NCBI GenBank assembly: GCA_963210315.1
Contig: OY723318.1
Coordinates: 1,054,001 to 1,118,000, forward strand
DNA length: 64,000 nt
Source: Rhynchopus euleeides
Lineage: Eukaryota; Euglenozoa; Diplonemea; Diplonemida; Diplonemidae
Direction: 5' to 3'
The translations under genes were made by a program, and so were the position numbers. The notes under the pieces were generated by a model. It was not told where the DNA came from. It saw only the letters and a program-made list of their open reading frames with translations, and did no database searches. This document shows positions 32,001-39,990 of the stretch, in pieces. Position 1 is the stretch's first letter, and the number at the start of each line of letters is the position of its first letter.

Positions 32001-35000
32001 TGGATCCTCCGGAGGCGATGCCACGGCACAATCTGACAACTCCCCGATCCGTCTCGATGACCCGGCAGCTCCCACCCCAGGTGGGTACCCCCGGGAGAAC
32101 CCCGTTACATCCGCGACGCTCCTCATCCCTGTCTCCGCTGTGACGGATAACATCCGGGAGTGTGCCACCATCTCCCTGAGGCACGGCAGCGCCTTCATCT
32201 CCGCCCCGCTTCACCTCGAGTCCGCCCCGCCTGGAGGCGGGCATGCCCCCAGCCTGTCGGGCGCTGGCGGGCCGAGGTCCTGGGCTGACCGGTCTAACCC
32301 TCCCGCCTTCCCCTCTGCGGGGTTCAGGGTGTTGTCTGTGGATGTGACGCCTGTCCTTCCACTCCCAGATGACCTCCGTGGGCTCACCATCGGGTTTGAA
32401 CCGCACGACTGCCAGGGGGCTCCCGGATCGCACGGGCTGAACTTTTCAGCGGGGGGTGCCGTCCTCCTCGCAAGGCGTGGCACACCCTACTCCGAAGTCC
32501 CGAGCTGTTGGGGTGTCGGGGGCGATGCCTCTGCCAAGCAAACCTCCGTGCCAAACCCACTCTCCCCGTCACCCCGAGCCAGGGTGTTCCGGGGTGCCTC
32601 GGGGTGCGATTCGATCGATGGCGAGGGGGGCTTCCTCACGGGAACCCACGGGTGGGAGTCATATCTTGAGGTTGCAGCGCCGTTCCACCCGGGGAGGTTT
32701 GCGGACTTTGCGGTGGGGTTCCACTTCGTCTCCCCCGCGTCGCTGGGTGGGGTGAACCCTTCAGGGGACCCGGGTGTGTTTTTCGAAAAATCCTCGGGCA
32801 CCCCGGGGGTCTCCGGTGTGGGGCTCCGGATCGGGCCGGATTCATCCAGCATCCAGCTCTGGTTGGGCAACTCCTCCACCGCATCGGCCTCCGTCCCGAC
32901 GGGGTTCTTCAACATATGGCACCACTTCCTCGTTGTCAGAAGGGCTGGGGGTCTCCGGGTGTTCGTCGACTCCGAGCTCCTCCTGTGGTGGACCCCCAAA
33001 TCCTCCGAGGTTTACCCCACATCCGACTCAACCCCGATCCGGTTTGGATCTGCCACCTCCCGGGTGGGGTCGGGTCAGATCACGGGGTATTTCACCAAAA
33101 TCCAACTCCTCGGCAGAGCCCCATCGGATGCTGAAATCGATTCGATCTTCTCAGGAACACTTCTGAGGCTCACCCCCGGGGAGGTATATGCATTCTACCA
33201 AAAAGGCGTCTCATTCAAAGCACACTCCGGAGAGGCGTGCGCATTGGGTTATCGGATCTCCCGCCTCACCTCCATCCCGGAGTGCTCCAAAAGGTGTGCC
33301 GTGGAGCTGAAGGGGGTCTGCGCGATGTTCTCCTTCAACCCTGCAGAGAGATCTTGCAGGCTCCACGACACGGGTGAGACGTGCAGCCCCAGCGCAGCCG
33401 CCGCACAGCAGGGCGAGACACTTTACACCCTCCACAGAGATGGGGGACAAGGCGGGGAGGGGAAGGGGTCCTCCTCGATGGAGCTTCTCTGCACCGCCAC
33501 CTCGGGTGAGGGATATGGCTCCTTCAGGGCGGTGTGGATTGCCTTCACCCCGGAGGAGGTGTTGGTGGGGAGCGGGTTCAACCGTGGCTTAGGTGAGGCG
33601 ATCATGTCTGCCCCCAACACGCTCACCCCGGAGAAGGGGATCGCGGTCCTGCAGGATACCCCCAGAGGGGAACCCCTGGGGCACGCCTGGGTTTACATCG
33701 GGGCATCTCCCACGGCATCCCTTCCGCTGTCTATCACCCTCCGGGAGAAGAGGCGCCGAGGTGGAGGGGGCCAGCCCCCCCTCGAGGGAAACCTCGCCAA
33801 GGTGACCTGCACGCCAGACCCCGTCCCGGAGCTGTTAGGCGCTGTCGCGGAGCTGGATCTCCCCATAATCCAGACAGGGGTCTGCAGGGGGATGCAAAGC
33901 GGCGATGCGGCGACCCCGCTATACTCCTGCGTGAGGCCAGTCCCCCCCTCCCGTCGGGAATCCCTGGGGGTCGTCCTCCTTGCCGTAACAGGGGGTGGCG
34001 GGGTGGAGGTGGTCCTCTCGGAGAAGCCTTCCGTGTCGGAGTGCGGCGACCCGAAGGCTATCTCCGTCACCCTCGATGGGGGCAGTGCAGCCCGGCAGTC
34101 CACCGCCATCCGGCAAGGCATGTGCGGAGGCATTGTCTCCAGCGTAACCTCCGACGCCATCACCCTCAGCGGGACCCACTGGCTGTGGCTAACCTACTCA
34201 TCAGGAATCCTCTCCGTTGGATCCGGGCAGACCTCGGGGGAAAACACGATTGTCTCCGCCGCTCCATTCCCTTCTGAGGTGGCGCCTCTGTCGTTTCTCC
34301 ACGTTGGGGTGTCGGGGAGGTCGCCGGTTGACGTGTCGGTCTACTTCTCGGCGGAGATCCTGTTTTCAAAACCGGAGGTGCTGGTCTACCCCCACAGGGG
34401 GCAGTCGGTGGAGCTGTCCCTCAGCGTCCGACTCTTCAACGCTTCGGAGGAGGTGCGTGTGGCGTGCGAAACACACCCGAATGCGGTGGCATCCCTTGAC
34501 CTCTCCATGATGAAACCCTTCCGCGCAGGCGACGAGCAGGGCGAGCGCCACCCCCACTTCGTCCGGGTGATGTTCGTCTCCCCGGGGGAAACCTCCCTGC
34601 GGTGTTGGGTGGAGCGGGACGTGCCTCCATACTACGCACCAGACAGCGCCACTCTCCGGATCAGATCTGTCGCTTCGGACCCCCCCGGGGCTGGGTTTGT
34701 GAAGGATGCGGTATCCCTCCAGAAGTGGACAACGGGTTACGCCAAGCTCCATTTTGGGTCAATACGACTCCCCCTGTCTTTCGGCAGCCTCCTCCACGTC
34801 GCCCGGCCCGAGATAATCGAGGATCTCCGCGCGGTCTACCCTGGGTACAACGCGACGACCCTCCCCGCGTTTGACGAATCCCTGTGCTCCATGCGGTTCG
34901 ACAACCACCAGGGGTTCGCCGTTGCCACCTCACGCCTCAACTCAGTCTCCTTCGCGGTGACATTCCTCCCCTCGTCCTGCTCCGAATCGTCACCCTACGC

Positions 35001-37896
35001 CCAGGAATGCTGCCCCCTTCTCAGCACCGGATGGTTCGACACCTCTGACGACCTCCAGGACAACTCTTTCGCTCTCTCCATCTGCTCTGAACGCACCCTC
35101 CGCCTCGGCCTGCAGACCCGTGGTGGGGGATACTTCGGCCTCTCCACAACACTCAACGACACCTGGGCAGACGTGCTTGCTGTGAAGGATGCCGAGTCGG
35201 ACACCATATCCCTGTATGTGAATGGGAGGCTTGTGGACCACTGGACCCACGGAGGGGATGCCCCCATCGGAACCCACCCGAGGGGGGCAGAGATTGCTGT
35301 CGCGGGGGGGTGCCACTGGAGCACCGTGGGGGATATGGTGAGCAGCTGCGGGCTGGTCTCCCCGGCCCCCTCCGCAACAACCACGTCGGCCGCAACCCTG
35401 CAGGACTGCATCGACTATGCGAAGGGGATCCCGGGGGCGAACGCCGTGTCGTTCTACTCCGCTGGAACGGAGGGGGAGAACTGCCACATCCAAAACTGCA
35501 CCAGATCCGGGAGGGATGAGTTCCTCCAAGGCGTGCCATCGAAGGGGAATTACACCGCCTTCCTGACAGCCTGTTCGAAAGGGAGCTTCGAGGGGCATAT
35601 CAGGCGGGTCAGAGCCTGGGGGCGCCCTGTGGGGTATGGGGAAGCGTTCCCGCTTCTCGACTCCGATGTGTCGCACCTCGCAGGCACGACTGACTGCAGC
35701 CTCCTCGTCGGAGATCACGCGAGGCTGCGCGGGAGTGACCAGGCGAATGAGCCCGATGGAGATCTCACGGTGAGGTGCACAGTCTACGACACGCAGGTGG
35801 CGCGGATCGCCTCCCCGCAGCACCAGGCGTTCTCCCTGCCCCGGGAGAGGTTTGGCGATGTCATCACAATCCCTATAGAATACGTCGCGCCGGGCCGCAC
35901 CGCACTGCGGTGCGAAACAGACACATTCACCCTCAACTCCACCAGCGAATCCGTCGACCCGCCTGCCGCAGCCGTTGCGTCGATCCACACCACAGACACC
36001 CCCGGGTGGACAATGCTCCCCGACCTCCCCACCGGGCTCCGCGGTGGATGCGTCGTGGCGCTGCCAGGGGGTGCGGCAGGAGCAGCACCGCCAAGCCTTT
36101 CCACAGTTCTATACGCCTTTGCAGGCAATACAGTTCTCCTCTTCGATGCTGGGGTGTGGGCCCCCATCGCCGGGTCAGGCCTCCAGTTTGACGGGTGCGG
36201 CTGCGCCGCGAAATACTCCGGGGAATCCGGGGCGGACCGGGCGGAGGATTTCGACCCCCCCACTCAAGGACACCCGGGGACCCCGCAACGCCAGGCTGCG
36301 GTATCCATCCTCCTATATGGATGCCCGCATGGGAAGGTAATGTCCTTCTCCCTCAAAACCCACTCCTTCGTGCGGAAGCCGGGATATCCCGGGTTTGAGG
36401 GGTATCAAACGGCCTCCCCGATTCTCTCAGGGGCTGGGGCTGTTGTGTGGGATTCGACAGCAACCACCCCGACCTCTATGGCGTCAGGCGCGTTCGTCAG
36501 CCTCCGGTTCGACTCCAGGTCTGTGCAGAGGGTGCGGAACCCTGCGGACCCAGACATGGACCCCATGATCTCCCACCCCCTTCTTGCGAAGCTCCACAGC
36601 GCCCGGGGCTCCGTTCTGTACACCCTCGGCACCGCAGGGCATGCCTCCAACGCATCGCGCGGGTCATGGTCCTCCTCCTCCTCCTCGACCTTATCCTCCG
36701 CAGCGCAGAGCCTCTGGTGGGGCCAGAGATCCTTCGGCGGGGTTGCCTTAAACCTCTGCGGCTCCGCCGCCACGTTGGGTGGCATCGTAAAGGAGGGATC
36801 TGCCAGAGGCGCGTCTCAAAGCAGAGAGGGGGCCTGGCTGTCTCCGGAGGTGCTGCAGGTCCTCTCCGTCAACCCCGGGAGTGGGGAGGAGCTGGGCGAG
36901 GGGGTGGTGGAGCTCCCCGAGCTGCCGCAGGGTGTGGTTGGAGGGGCTGCGGTGGCGCATGGAGGGCACATCTATCAAATGGGCGGGTTGCGGAATGGGT
37001 CCTCCCAGGAGCGGTACTGCCCCTACGCCTCCGGGGTGGGGAACGGGACAGACCAGGTGTTCCGTTGCGCCCACAGCCTGGGCCCCGCCGCAGGCCCCTC
37101 GGGGTCTCTGGTTGTGGGGTTCAAGATGTCTCCGGAGTTCACCTCCTTCTCCATCGGGCTCTCCAACAGCATATGCAACGCGAGCTCGGCATACCCCTCC
37201 ACCAACGACAGGCTCGGTTGGAACCCCTGCAACGGCTACATCAGGGTGGATGTCACGCAAACCACGGTGTCGGTTCATCAGCTGCAGGCTGGTGTTGACG
37301 CCTCTGTGGCCTCCGCGCCCATTGTGACATATCGCGATGTGCTGTCCCACCACAGGCGCTACGTCTGGGTGACGTGGCAGAGGGTTGACGGGGCATGGCG
37401 TGTTGTGGTGGGGCGTGGGGTTCACCCTGGCGCACACCGCGTGCTGACGGCGACGCCGGCAGAGGCGGTGTCGCTGGAGAGCGCTGCATACGCCTATGTG
37501 GCAAACGACACATACCCTACGGCGAAGGCGGGGCTGGGTGTGCACAGCGTGGCGACGGACGGGCAGGGGGACCGCACCGTGCAGATGCTGACACACCTGA
37601 CGCAGTTTGGGGCAGCCTCCTGCGGCAGGGAGGGGGCTTGCGACTCATCGCGCGGGCGGTGTGCCTGCTTCAACCCCAATAAGGTCGGCGCCGCCTGCGA
37701 GCGGTGCGCCCCGGATCGGGACGGGGCGCTCTGTGGGAGCTACAGGCCATGTGCTGAGCTGTTCCCCTACCAGCCTCTGAGGGCGGAGGAGTGCGAGGCC
37801 TGGAGGCAGAGAGGGTGCAGGTCTGTTGCGCATGATGTCGACTTCTGGCTCCCCGCGCTGAACCAGACGATCAAGCGCTATGTGTTGAATGCTTGA
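23032..37896 (+). CDS. Giant secreted multidomain (LamG/PAN/CBM-like) protein, 4954 aa, single exon
   Basis: Residues 1-23 form a signal peptide. The N-terminal 850 residues hold repeated beta-sandwich-like units with paired cysteines (TRVTCVSS..., ...LRCRNG). PAN/apple-like Cys-rich segments lie near 898, 1360, 1990, 2505, 3395 and 4105. LamG-like sandwiches (GVWYHIAGVFDRG...KLYINSRL type) lie near 1190-1290, 1826-1953, 2220-2353, 3220-3360 and 3972-4100. Segments with DITSIV-type motifs near 2600-3150 resemble CBM96/DNRLRE domains. A kelch-like region (about 4325-4657) and a laminin-EGF-like segment (about 4860-4903, CACFNPNKVGAACERC) close the protein. N-glycosylation sequons are abundant. 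No C-terminal membrane anchor is seen. An adhesive or matrix role is inferred. Confidence 0.85.
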   Translation: MSSSLEVLLRWAVLTALTATAAALRADLTFEREFELEAGSSAIGDVVLDRPSDGWTHIRCRSLTSAAVVTTAGPATLYCPRSTLRWFDNPNPAISMPLHYSAAACTKMGLRLCRLRELCGTSSTGSPLASLHPSAADAAGENITQALVVTSEGHAVDIGSGAPCTVVQDAGSTSLNASLSYGRLCCASDACSGLLPGELAVPPGHTTSFPAQVKVAWSRRGAGAIRCEVSHGGGGARLASLEFRVTSLPPRRGAPALVSRVVDVLPGSETAVLEVFLQTPPDAATASAQIPTTRQTLVRCRTASPSRGVRIEAKPLRFTDATHDLPQQLRVFWEGGVEGNSGGFTPGSDDVVCFRNGEAEGGVVGRVIRRKGASLQLVGPGGALLDPSRPAVFKSGEALWSFGLRVTHAPSVAAVDPPGWPTALHQAECKVLPEEGSQRPRLHLLRPVPLEFSSATTLWFALIRGRRQFSQYTIKLRCRNGRRPHRGIGTLWELHPDYAYVERTVVVRVPDLVGPHRSSLSLKSSLGAIVPGAVTSAEVSLSNLPTAPTRVTCVSSLEEQVGVSPRVMTFPGVSAEVGAEGLLLRSASVVGFKYTGAQFAYNGTLWLGCSATSGVCKATACGGEFLEGDEWRECSDTTFAIHAASPGDDPLSPFFPRSAEDPILNGDAIILSNPLDLNTSVTCATDEEYCRIGDTCFTRFPPEGSDFISCNNTFRIWAEGGSLGDPIRQSDTVALQWAPGGDFLRNRWLGCAPQSGSLETSNSLSDVGGLRCTATFYDRCIGSPPYSHPFFIPGECGMHSFAMNVRNGTSSNSSGDAVYSRSMDFPLSFEADPGGPSWQSISPSVESVSIATSGSPSSVAIRSRSSDGTNSTQMKLTLNPDGSHELRSTLPEWRTQQGAHCTQDYTTLWGNVTECRSACENTTGCAFISYPHTGGCRVHSGVLGSCLSGEDLEGPNGTSPTVTQSLEPGSDVSEALYGSGAGVPGGAEPAGMPWNGVARIGGSGRALHVVNPTPAAMRSGSTSFDLYIRVEPRPEFWLLRSTSGEGCLQEATPNPLGAYPTSSLQLSQHCNGTWSSRSFSGATFTLSATEGGACLPAVPSGSSAPCTTLLQWVPSPRGDPSLEPFSSSTQLHASLSGWVVVRSTGMCLASNGTAVESSGGGFADKCALWQREVIPQPDDMPLVATSEGRGFGIGMYLSYQGNVSMEVSDAEGGSVAVTSRALQAGVWYHIAGVFDRGASRAKLYINSRLSGSVSTGQLSSSSHSAELLHIGDPTSRHSALIDNLAVWEGTLPAFSVARRWGFQEIAESVDSPTPVVSFTFPSGSLEEHFGATTHLFGVESPRGEPGVSGGRGVYLTTPGFDCGGFGDSYRGISLEACRGRCTEDDACTAFAYSASGEAPICHVVSAGGAGELSGEDPWNLNPSGGASRPAACHRKPPGMRRAAGRALLTPWSSVDCDASSSALNSSCEHAFDGIRLATGGPGEWISNGEGVGARILVRLTSPPRRVGGLRVAQRGFGASQIRTLRICFDTSRPSDCLTARLPPAPHTQAPPYATPWSDISFPGRDSSSVELTVESVYPEFQTSIASDCSAYPCPGVTRSGDGLPYASRPCGGGGCTTSFCCESSGVGLQEIQIFGASPTGGASPDASIVLSEHCAAAGSGGEGFLKNTGLLGELFDASRGRPYEILRRQACLGGDILTWSSSSATSAYGAPGVTLQECIETCDSHPIQCSGFDRLTGETSGGRCRWKSDASPGNYSVDNPVDCALPHRGLHNANGSVTQHFMMGSDDVSSNPRGGDFLLGNASACRFHGGSALAVPHFETPFPLSVAGWARLSGDACNSTTSGAPIVEWSAAESDEKNLLSITSGGRLRWFTYNGTEVSGNYTSACDGGWHSFAASISFSGEIAFYVDGEEAGFGCCVTPTSKTDFLLIGGTATRGDVTHSLDGLLYSVKVIADDITHAAAHSLLREDVVNPTETLSGIGGVSFFYSRIQAMMLPDESANTIERHNAMMPISACKSLCSDAPGCLSLAYATQRFSPTYNVSRGSCVLYSKAVSSPNHLWDVSAIEGLSHMDYYIKSSAPVKDVCAVIDLAPASDAFVSWNSPTSPQGNGTVMRLSTEADALYLHYNLEGMGYDAEEMSAAYLSLELADSGLLSHITFDNTTRDDAGRGDSDISLGVGVSFTNEAKVGFGSARFEQISANGGCPAATGGAAVVDMFASNTTELAWGAWVKPDLLSGSVVAITETVSLYMEDGFLLCKVVTLENGVPTENVVRSRARVVERYAWQHVACHFAAEGRAQLDVLHGGEVVGSTTQNISDTFSTASELSKLTIGCHGNMTYSGLIDDVRIIHGSLSTYDMSVLQGLTGSCAEASGILTISAVTPFSESRVTLSDQPSSLLNITRVVRMSSSASRISADITSALRISPYLKIQFTPTPDIDWDASPSQKDPFSKGFDRSTALRNCTSPQGLRVVSREGGAGGSGGPALAMIRNCGSFVGSPAEVACETCWDRKMEMAICRDAARAEGGTLWNGVGVGSGTCLASCETDPACRSVAWDPVGGNCTTFSQRCSEPFREWVTGSNDRNGTEKAYLLERNTTSDIIRTPAVLSFDARDALIPSMQAVTGAILRLQISSAASAFREGRCDLTLSRDTSGTLPGDTHTPFSREKASAIPLFSAGDSARSAPGFSITHSLGRVSQGSVVAVDIMPLLGSAGAPQGPFLRVKVEAWCGVGPGSAPSANTSLVFASKEDKNGIPPGVFLATPNLEGGVGVRSAVEPSSLLRSDAGSVSWMQLRFALGDRPHRDIALAWLSLGGLTEAEGAGRVSPPCGRIRVEVVNTAFTRQDFYHFSSTAFAWGSDHAASRDVSRRSDGFSSITPRAGFLRSPEHQQNLYLVSKIFTLVDHAATPFDITSIVREAGRGADSVSLKITSGCDGGRAVQFNESDAVLQLVFSPAAVAVGGGGGGDPPNTFTSTISDADTSFTSVLRSKAGSPQGGDGSSGGDATAQSDNSPIRLDDPAAPTPGGYPRENPVTSATLLIPVSAVTDNIRECATISLRHGSAFISAPLHLESAPPGGGHAPSLSGAGGPRSWADRSNPPAFPSAGFRVLSVDVTPVLPLPDDLRGLTIGFEPHDCQGAPGSHGLNFSAGGAVLLARRGTPYSEVPSCWGVGGDASAKQTSVPNPLSPSPRARVFRGASGCDSIDGEGGFLTGTHGWESYLEVAAPFHPGRFADFAVGFHFVSPASLGGVNPSGDPGVFFEKSSGTPGVSGVGLRIGPDSSSIQLWLGNSSTASASVPTGFFNIWHHFLVVRRAGGLRVFVDSELLLWWTPKSSEVYPTSDSTPIRFGSATSRVGSGQITGYFTKIQLLGRAPSDAEIDSIFSGTLLRLTPGEVYAFYQKGVSFKAHSGEACALGYRISRLTSIPECSKRCAVELKGVCAMFSFNPAERSCRLHDTGETCSPSAAAAQQGETLYTLHRDGGQGGEGKGSSSMELLCTATSGEGYGSFRAVWIAFTPEEVLVGSGFNRGLGEAIMSAPNTLTPEKGIAVLQDTPRGEPLGHAWVYIGASPTASLPLSITLREKRRRGGGGQPPLEGNLAKVTCTPDPVPELLGAVAELDLPIIQTGVCRGMQSGDAATPLYSCVRPVPPSRRESLGVVLLAVTGGGGVEVVLSEKPSVSECGDPKAISVTLDGGSAARQSTAIRQGMCGGIVSSVTSDAITLSGTHWLWLTYSSGILSVGSGQTSGENTIVSAAPFPSEVAPLSFLHVGVSGRSPVDVSVYFSAEILFSKPEVLVYPHRGQSVELSLSVRLFNASEEVRVACETHPNAVASLDLSMMKPFRAGDEQGERHPHFVRVMFVSPGETSLRCWVERDVPPYYAPDSATLRIRSVASDPPGAGFVKDAVSLQKWTTGYAKLHFGSIRLPLSFGSLLHVARPEIIEDLRAVYPGYNATTLPAFDESLCSMRFDNHQGFAVATSRLNSVSFAVTFLPSSCSESSPYAQECCPLLSTGWFDTSDDLQDNSFALSICSERTLRLGLQTRGGGYFGLSTTLNDTWADVLAVKDAESDTISLYVNGRLVDHWTHGGDAPIGTHPRGAEIAVAGGCHWSTVGDMVSSCGLVSPAPSATTTSAATLQDCIDYAKGIPGANAVSFYSAGTEGENCHIQNCTRSGRDEFLQGVPSKGNYTAFLTACSKGSFEGHIRRVRAWGRPVGYGEAFPLLDSDVSHLAGTTDCSLLVGDHARLRGSDQANEPDGDLTVRCTVYDTQVARIASPQHQAFSLPRERFGDVITIPIEYVAPGRTALRCETDTFTLNSTSESVDPPAAAVASIHTTDTPGWTMLPDLPTGLRGGCVVALPGGAAGAAPPSLSTVLYAFAGNTVLLFDAGVWAPIAGSGLQFDGCGCAAKYSGESGADRAEDFDPPTQGHPGTPQRQAAVSILLYGCPHGKVMSFSLKTHSFVRKPGYPGFEGYQTASPILSGAGAVVWDSTATTPTSMASGAFVSLRFDSRSVQRVRNPADPDMDPMISHPLLAKLHSARGSVLYTLGTAGHASNASRGSWSSSSSSTLSSAAQSLWWGQRSFGGVALNLCGSAATLGGIVKEGSARGASQSREGAWLSPEVLQVLSVNPGSGEELGEGVVELPELPQGVVGGAAVAHGGHIYQMGGLRNGSSQERYCPYASGVGNGTDQVFRCAHSLGPAAGPSGSLVVGFKMSPEFTSFSIGLSNSICNASSAYPSTNDRLGWNPCNGYIRVDVTQTTVSVHQLQAGVDASVASAPIVTYRDVLSHHRRYVWVTWQRVDGAWRVVVGRGVHPGAHRVLTATPAEAVSLESAAYAYVANDTYPTAKAGLGVHSVATDGQGDRTVQMLTHLTQFGAASCGREGACDSSRGRCACFNPNKVGAACERCAPDRDGALCGSYRPCAELFPYQPLRAEECEAWRQRGCRSVAHDVDFWLPALNQTIKRYVLNA

Positions 37897-38490
37897 GTGT
37901 GGTGGGGGGGGTGTGGGGTGTGGAGGTGACTGCAGGCCTTCAGGTTGCCGTGCCGTGTCAACACACACCCGTTTCGTCTCCAGGCGTTTCCACGCCGGGA
38001 GGGGGGGAGGTGTTCTGTGTGGCTGACAGCGCGGGCCCTGTTTTTGTTTGGCGCTGCCCATCGCAAGAGGGCTCTGTTGTGTTGTTGTGTTGTTGTGTGG
38101 ATTGTTTTGCTTTCTGTTCCGTGTTTGGGTATTTTCTGCCCGATTTCACTTTGATTTTGCTGGATTTCTTCGAATCGACCCCCAGCCCCCCCAACACATT
38201 TGCTAATCTGTTCCCTCCCCAGCTTTTGTTCAGTGCAGGCCAGGCCGCCCCAAACCGCAAAGAGAGACAGCAAGAGCTCTCGGATGCCACATGTGGGGGG
38301 AGGCTGCGTTCAGGGTGTTAGGCGTTCGAAGAACAGCCAAAAAAAGCCGAAAAAACTGCCGTTTGCCTTCCCCCTTCTCTCCTCACCGTGTGATTCACCC
38401 CCGTGATCACACGCTCTGACCCCCCCCAGTAGTTTTTGTGGCATCTCTCATGGTCTTGGGGAGGCTGTGATCCGCTCCTCTCCTCGACAG
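37897..38490. other. Intergenic region after the giant gene
   Basis: No complete gene is recognised. GTGGGGGG-rich sequence follows the stop; a C run plus AG (38421-38429) and a TCTCCTCGACAG acceptor-like site (38479-38490) lie before a possible zinc-ribbon exon. Confidence 0.4.
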
Positions 38491-38927
38491 CCGACATTGG
38501 GCTGCCCACACTGCAGCCAGGACATGGAATTCCTAGAGGGGGCTGCCTACTGTCCTATATGCCACTTCTGTGTGCCGATCCCCAGCAGGATCGTGAGGAA
38601 GTCAAGTTCGGAATGGGGATTGTGCACGCCCCCCCGTCTGCCTTTGGGTCCGACACACACGCTGCCGGAGAGAGGGGATGGGGGGGTGGGGGAGGAGGGG
38701 TGAGACAAAGCATTTCAGCTGGCAGTTCAAATCAGGCTGAATACGGAGAGGTGGCCCCGCCTACCTTCCCCCCCCCCCCCTCCTCCCCTCCCCCGCCCCC
38801 GGCCCCTCTCTGGCGCCGTTCTTTTCTGTCTCCCCATGGCGCCCTTTGCTACCTGCAGGATCGGGGTTGTGAAAGTGTCACACCCCACAGGATGTGGTGA
38901 ACTTCGAGCCGCCTAGGTGCACATGAG
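38491..38927 (+). CDS. Candidate zinc-ribbon gene fragment (two possible exons)
   Basis: Between an AG at 38489-38490 and a GTGAGG at 38593, a 34-codon stretch encodes GCPHCSQDMEFLEGAAYCPI followed by CHFC: two CxxC pairs typical of a zinc ribbon. After a CCCCACAG site, a frame in matching phase encodes DVVNFEPPRCT and a stop near 38927, so exons of about 38491-38592 and 38892-38927 could join. No ATG-bearing first exon was found, and a suitable start in this frame is absent. It could be a fragment or chance; the cysteine pattern is the only strong sign. Confidence 0.35.
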
Positions 38928-39408
38928 CCTCTCCTGCACTCTCCCCCTCGTGCACCAAAACGCTGCGGAGGGTGTACGCCTTCCCCGGAACGTCGAAGAG
39001 GAGGGACGTCCGTGGGGGTGAGGGTCTTGCGCTCTCGCGATGTAGCCCGCGTTATAGCGGAAGCGCTTCACCTGCACCATGATGAACCTTCCATCCGGCT
39101 GCTTTCCCGTTTCCACCCAGAAGATCTCCACGCGTGCATTTGCCACCACACGCCGCCGCCGCCGCCAGAAATTCTTTCAAATAAATAGGACCCTCTGCCG
39201 ACTCCTCTTTGAACTGTGTTGTAAAAAGCAAAACCGGGTGTCACCACCGCCCACATCTCTGCAATACAGCCGCAATGGTATCACACCTCCCACACCCTCC
39301 CACACCACCACCACTCACCCACCCACCCACCATCTCTCTAGGTGCAGGGCCCCGCCACATCCCCGCCGTGATCCCTGAGGGGCCAGGGGGGGCGGCACGT
39401 AAGGCACC
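38928..39408. other. Leader region of the small membrane protein gene
   Basis: A CCACC-rich pyrimidine stretch (39285-39340) ends CATCTCTCTAG, with AG at 39340-39341, 67 bases before ATG 39409. No gene is seen in the rest. Confidence 0.5.
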
Positions 39409-39990
39409 ATGTCACTTCTCACGAAGATGTATTCCGGGCGGACGCAGTTCGGCGGGACTCGTGGGCTGAAGGGGTACCACATGATCGTTATATCGACAGG
39501 CCTTGCTGTCGTGGGGGGTTACACCTGCATTTGGCTGACCGTCTCTGTGGACGGGAGGGAGCGCATCGCGCAGAACATCGGGCTGTTCGGGGAGTACGCC
39601 CAGGATGTGACCCAGGTCGGGCACCCCCCTTTGAACCTGAACCTCCCCCCGCACCTCCGGACTGATATGAAGTCGTATCTCGACCTGCCGGAGACGGTGA
39701 TCAGGCCCCCACCTCCGTGGGATGACCTGCATCCCTACCTTCAGTATCGGCTTGAGGACCTGATGCTGTCTCCGGATTACTCCGAGTTTTCCTACGACGC
39801 CCACATGCCGGGGTGGGTCCCCGTTAGCCCGTGGGGGACCATCCCTTCAGAACTCACAAAGTCCTATGTCAACGCCGACTACAACAGGCGCTGCGCGGCA
39901 TCCAATTTGCACTCCCAAGGAAAAACCCGGATTATCAAGCCTGGTTCGCAGAGGGCCACCCCGGCAGCAGCAGACGCACAGAGCGCGTGA
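39409..39990 (+). CDS. Small protein with one N-terminal membrane segment, unrecognised
   Basis: A 193-residue protein. Residues about 25-46 (MIVISTGLAVVGGYTCIWLT) form a single transmembrane helix after a short basic N-terminus with Gly. The rest is hydrophilic with a proline-rich middle (HPPLNLNLPPHL, RPPPPWDD). Size and topology resemble single-span subunits of mitochondrial inner-membrane complexes, but no family motif is recognised and this is only a suggestion. The clean ATG after a strong pyrimidine-AG site and good codon bias support a real gene. Confidence 0.65.
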   Translation: MSLLTKMYSGRTQFGGTRGLKGYHMIVISTGLAVVGGYTCIWLTVSVDGRERIAQNIGLFGEYAQDVTQVGHPPLNLNLPPHLRTDMKSYLDLPETVIRPPPPWDDLHPYLQYRLEDLMLSPDYSEFSYDAHMPGWVPVSPWGTIPSELTKSYVNADYNRRCAASNLHSQGKTRIIKPGSQRATPAAADAQSA

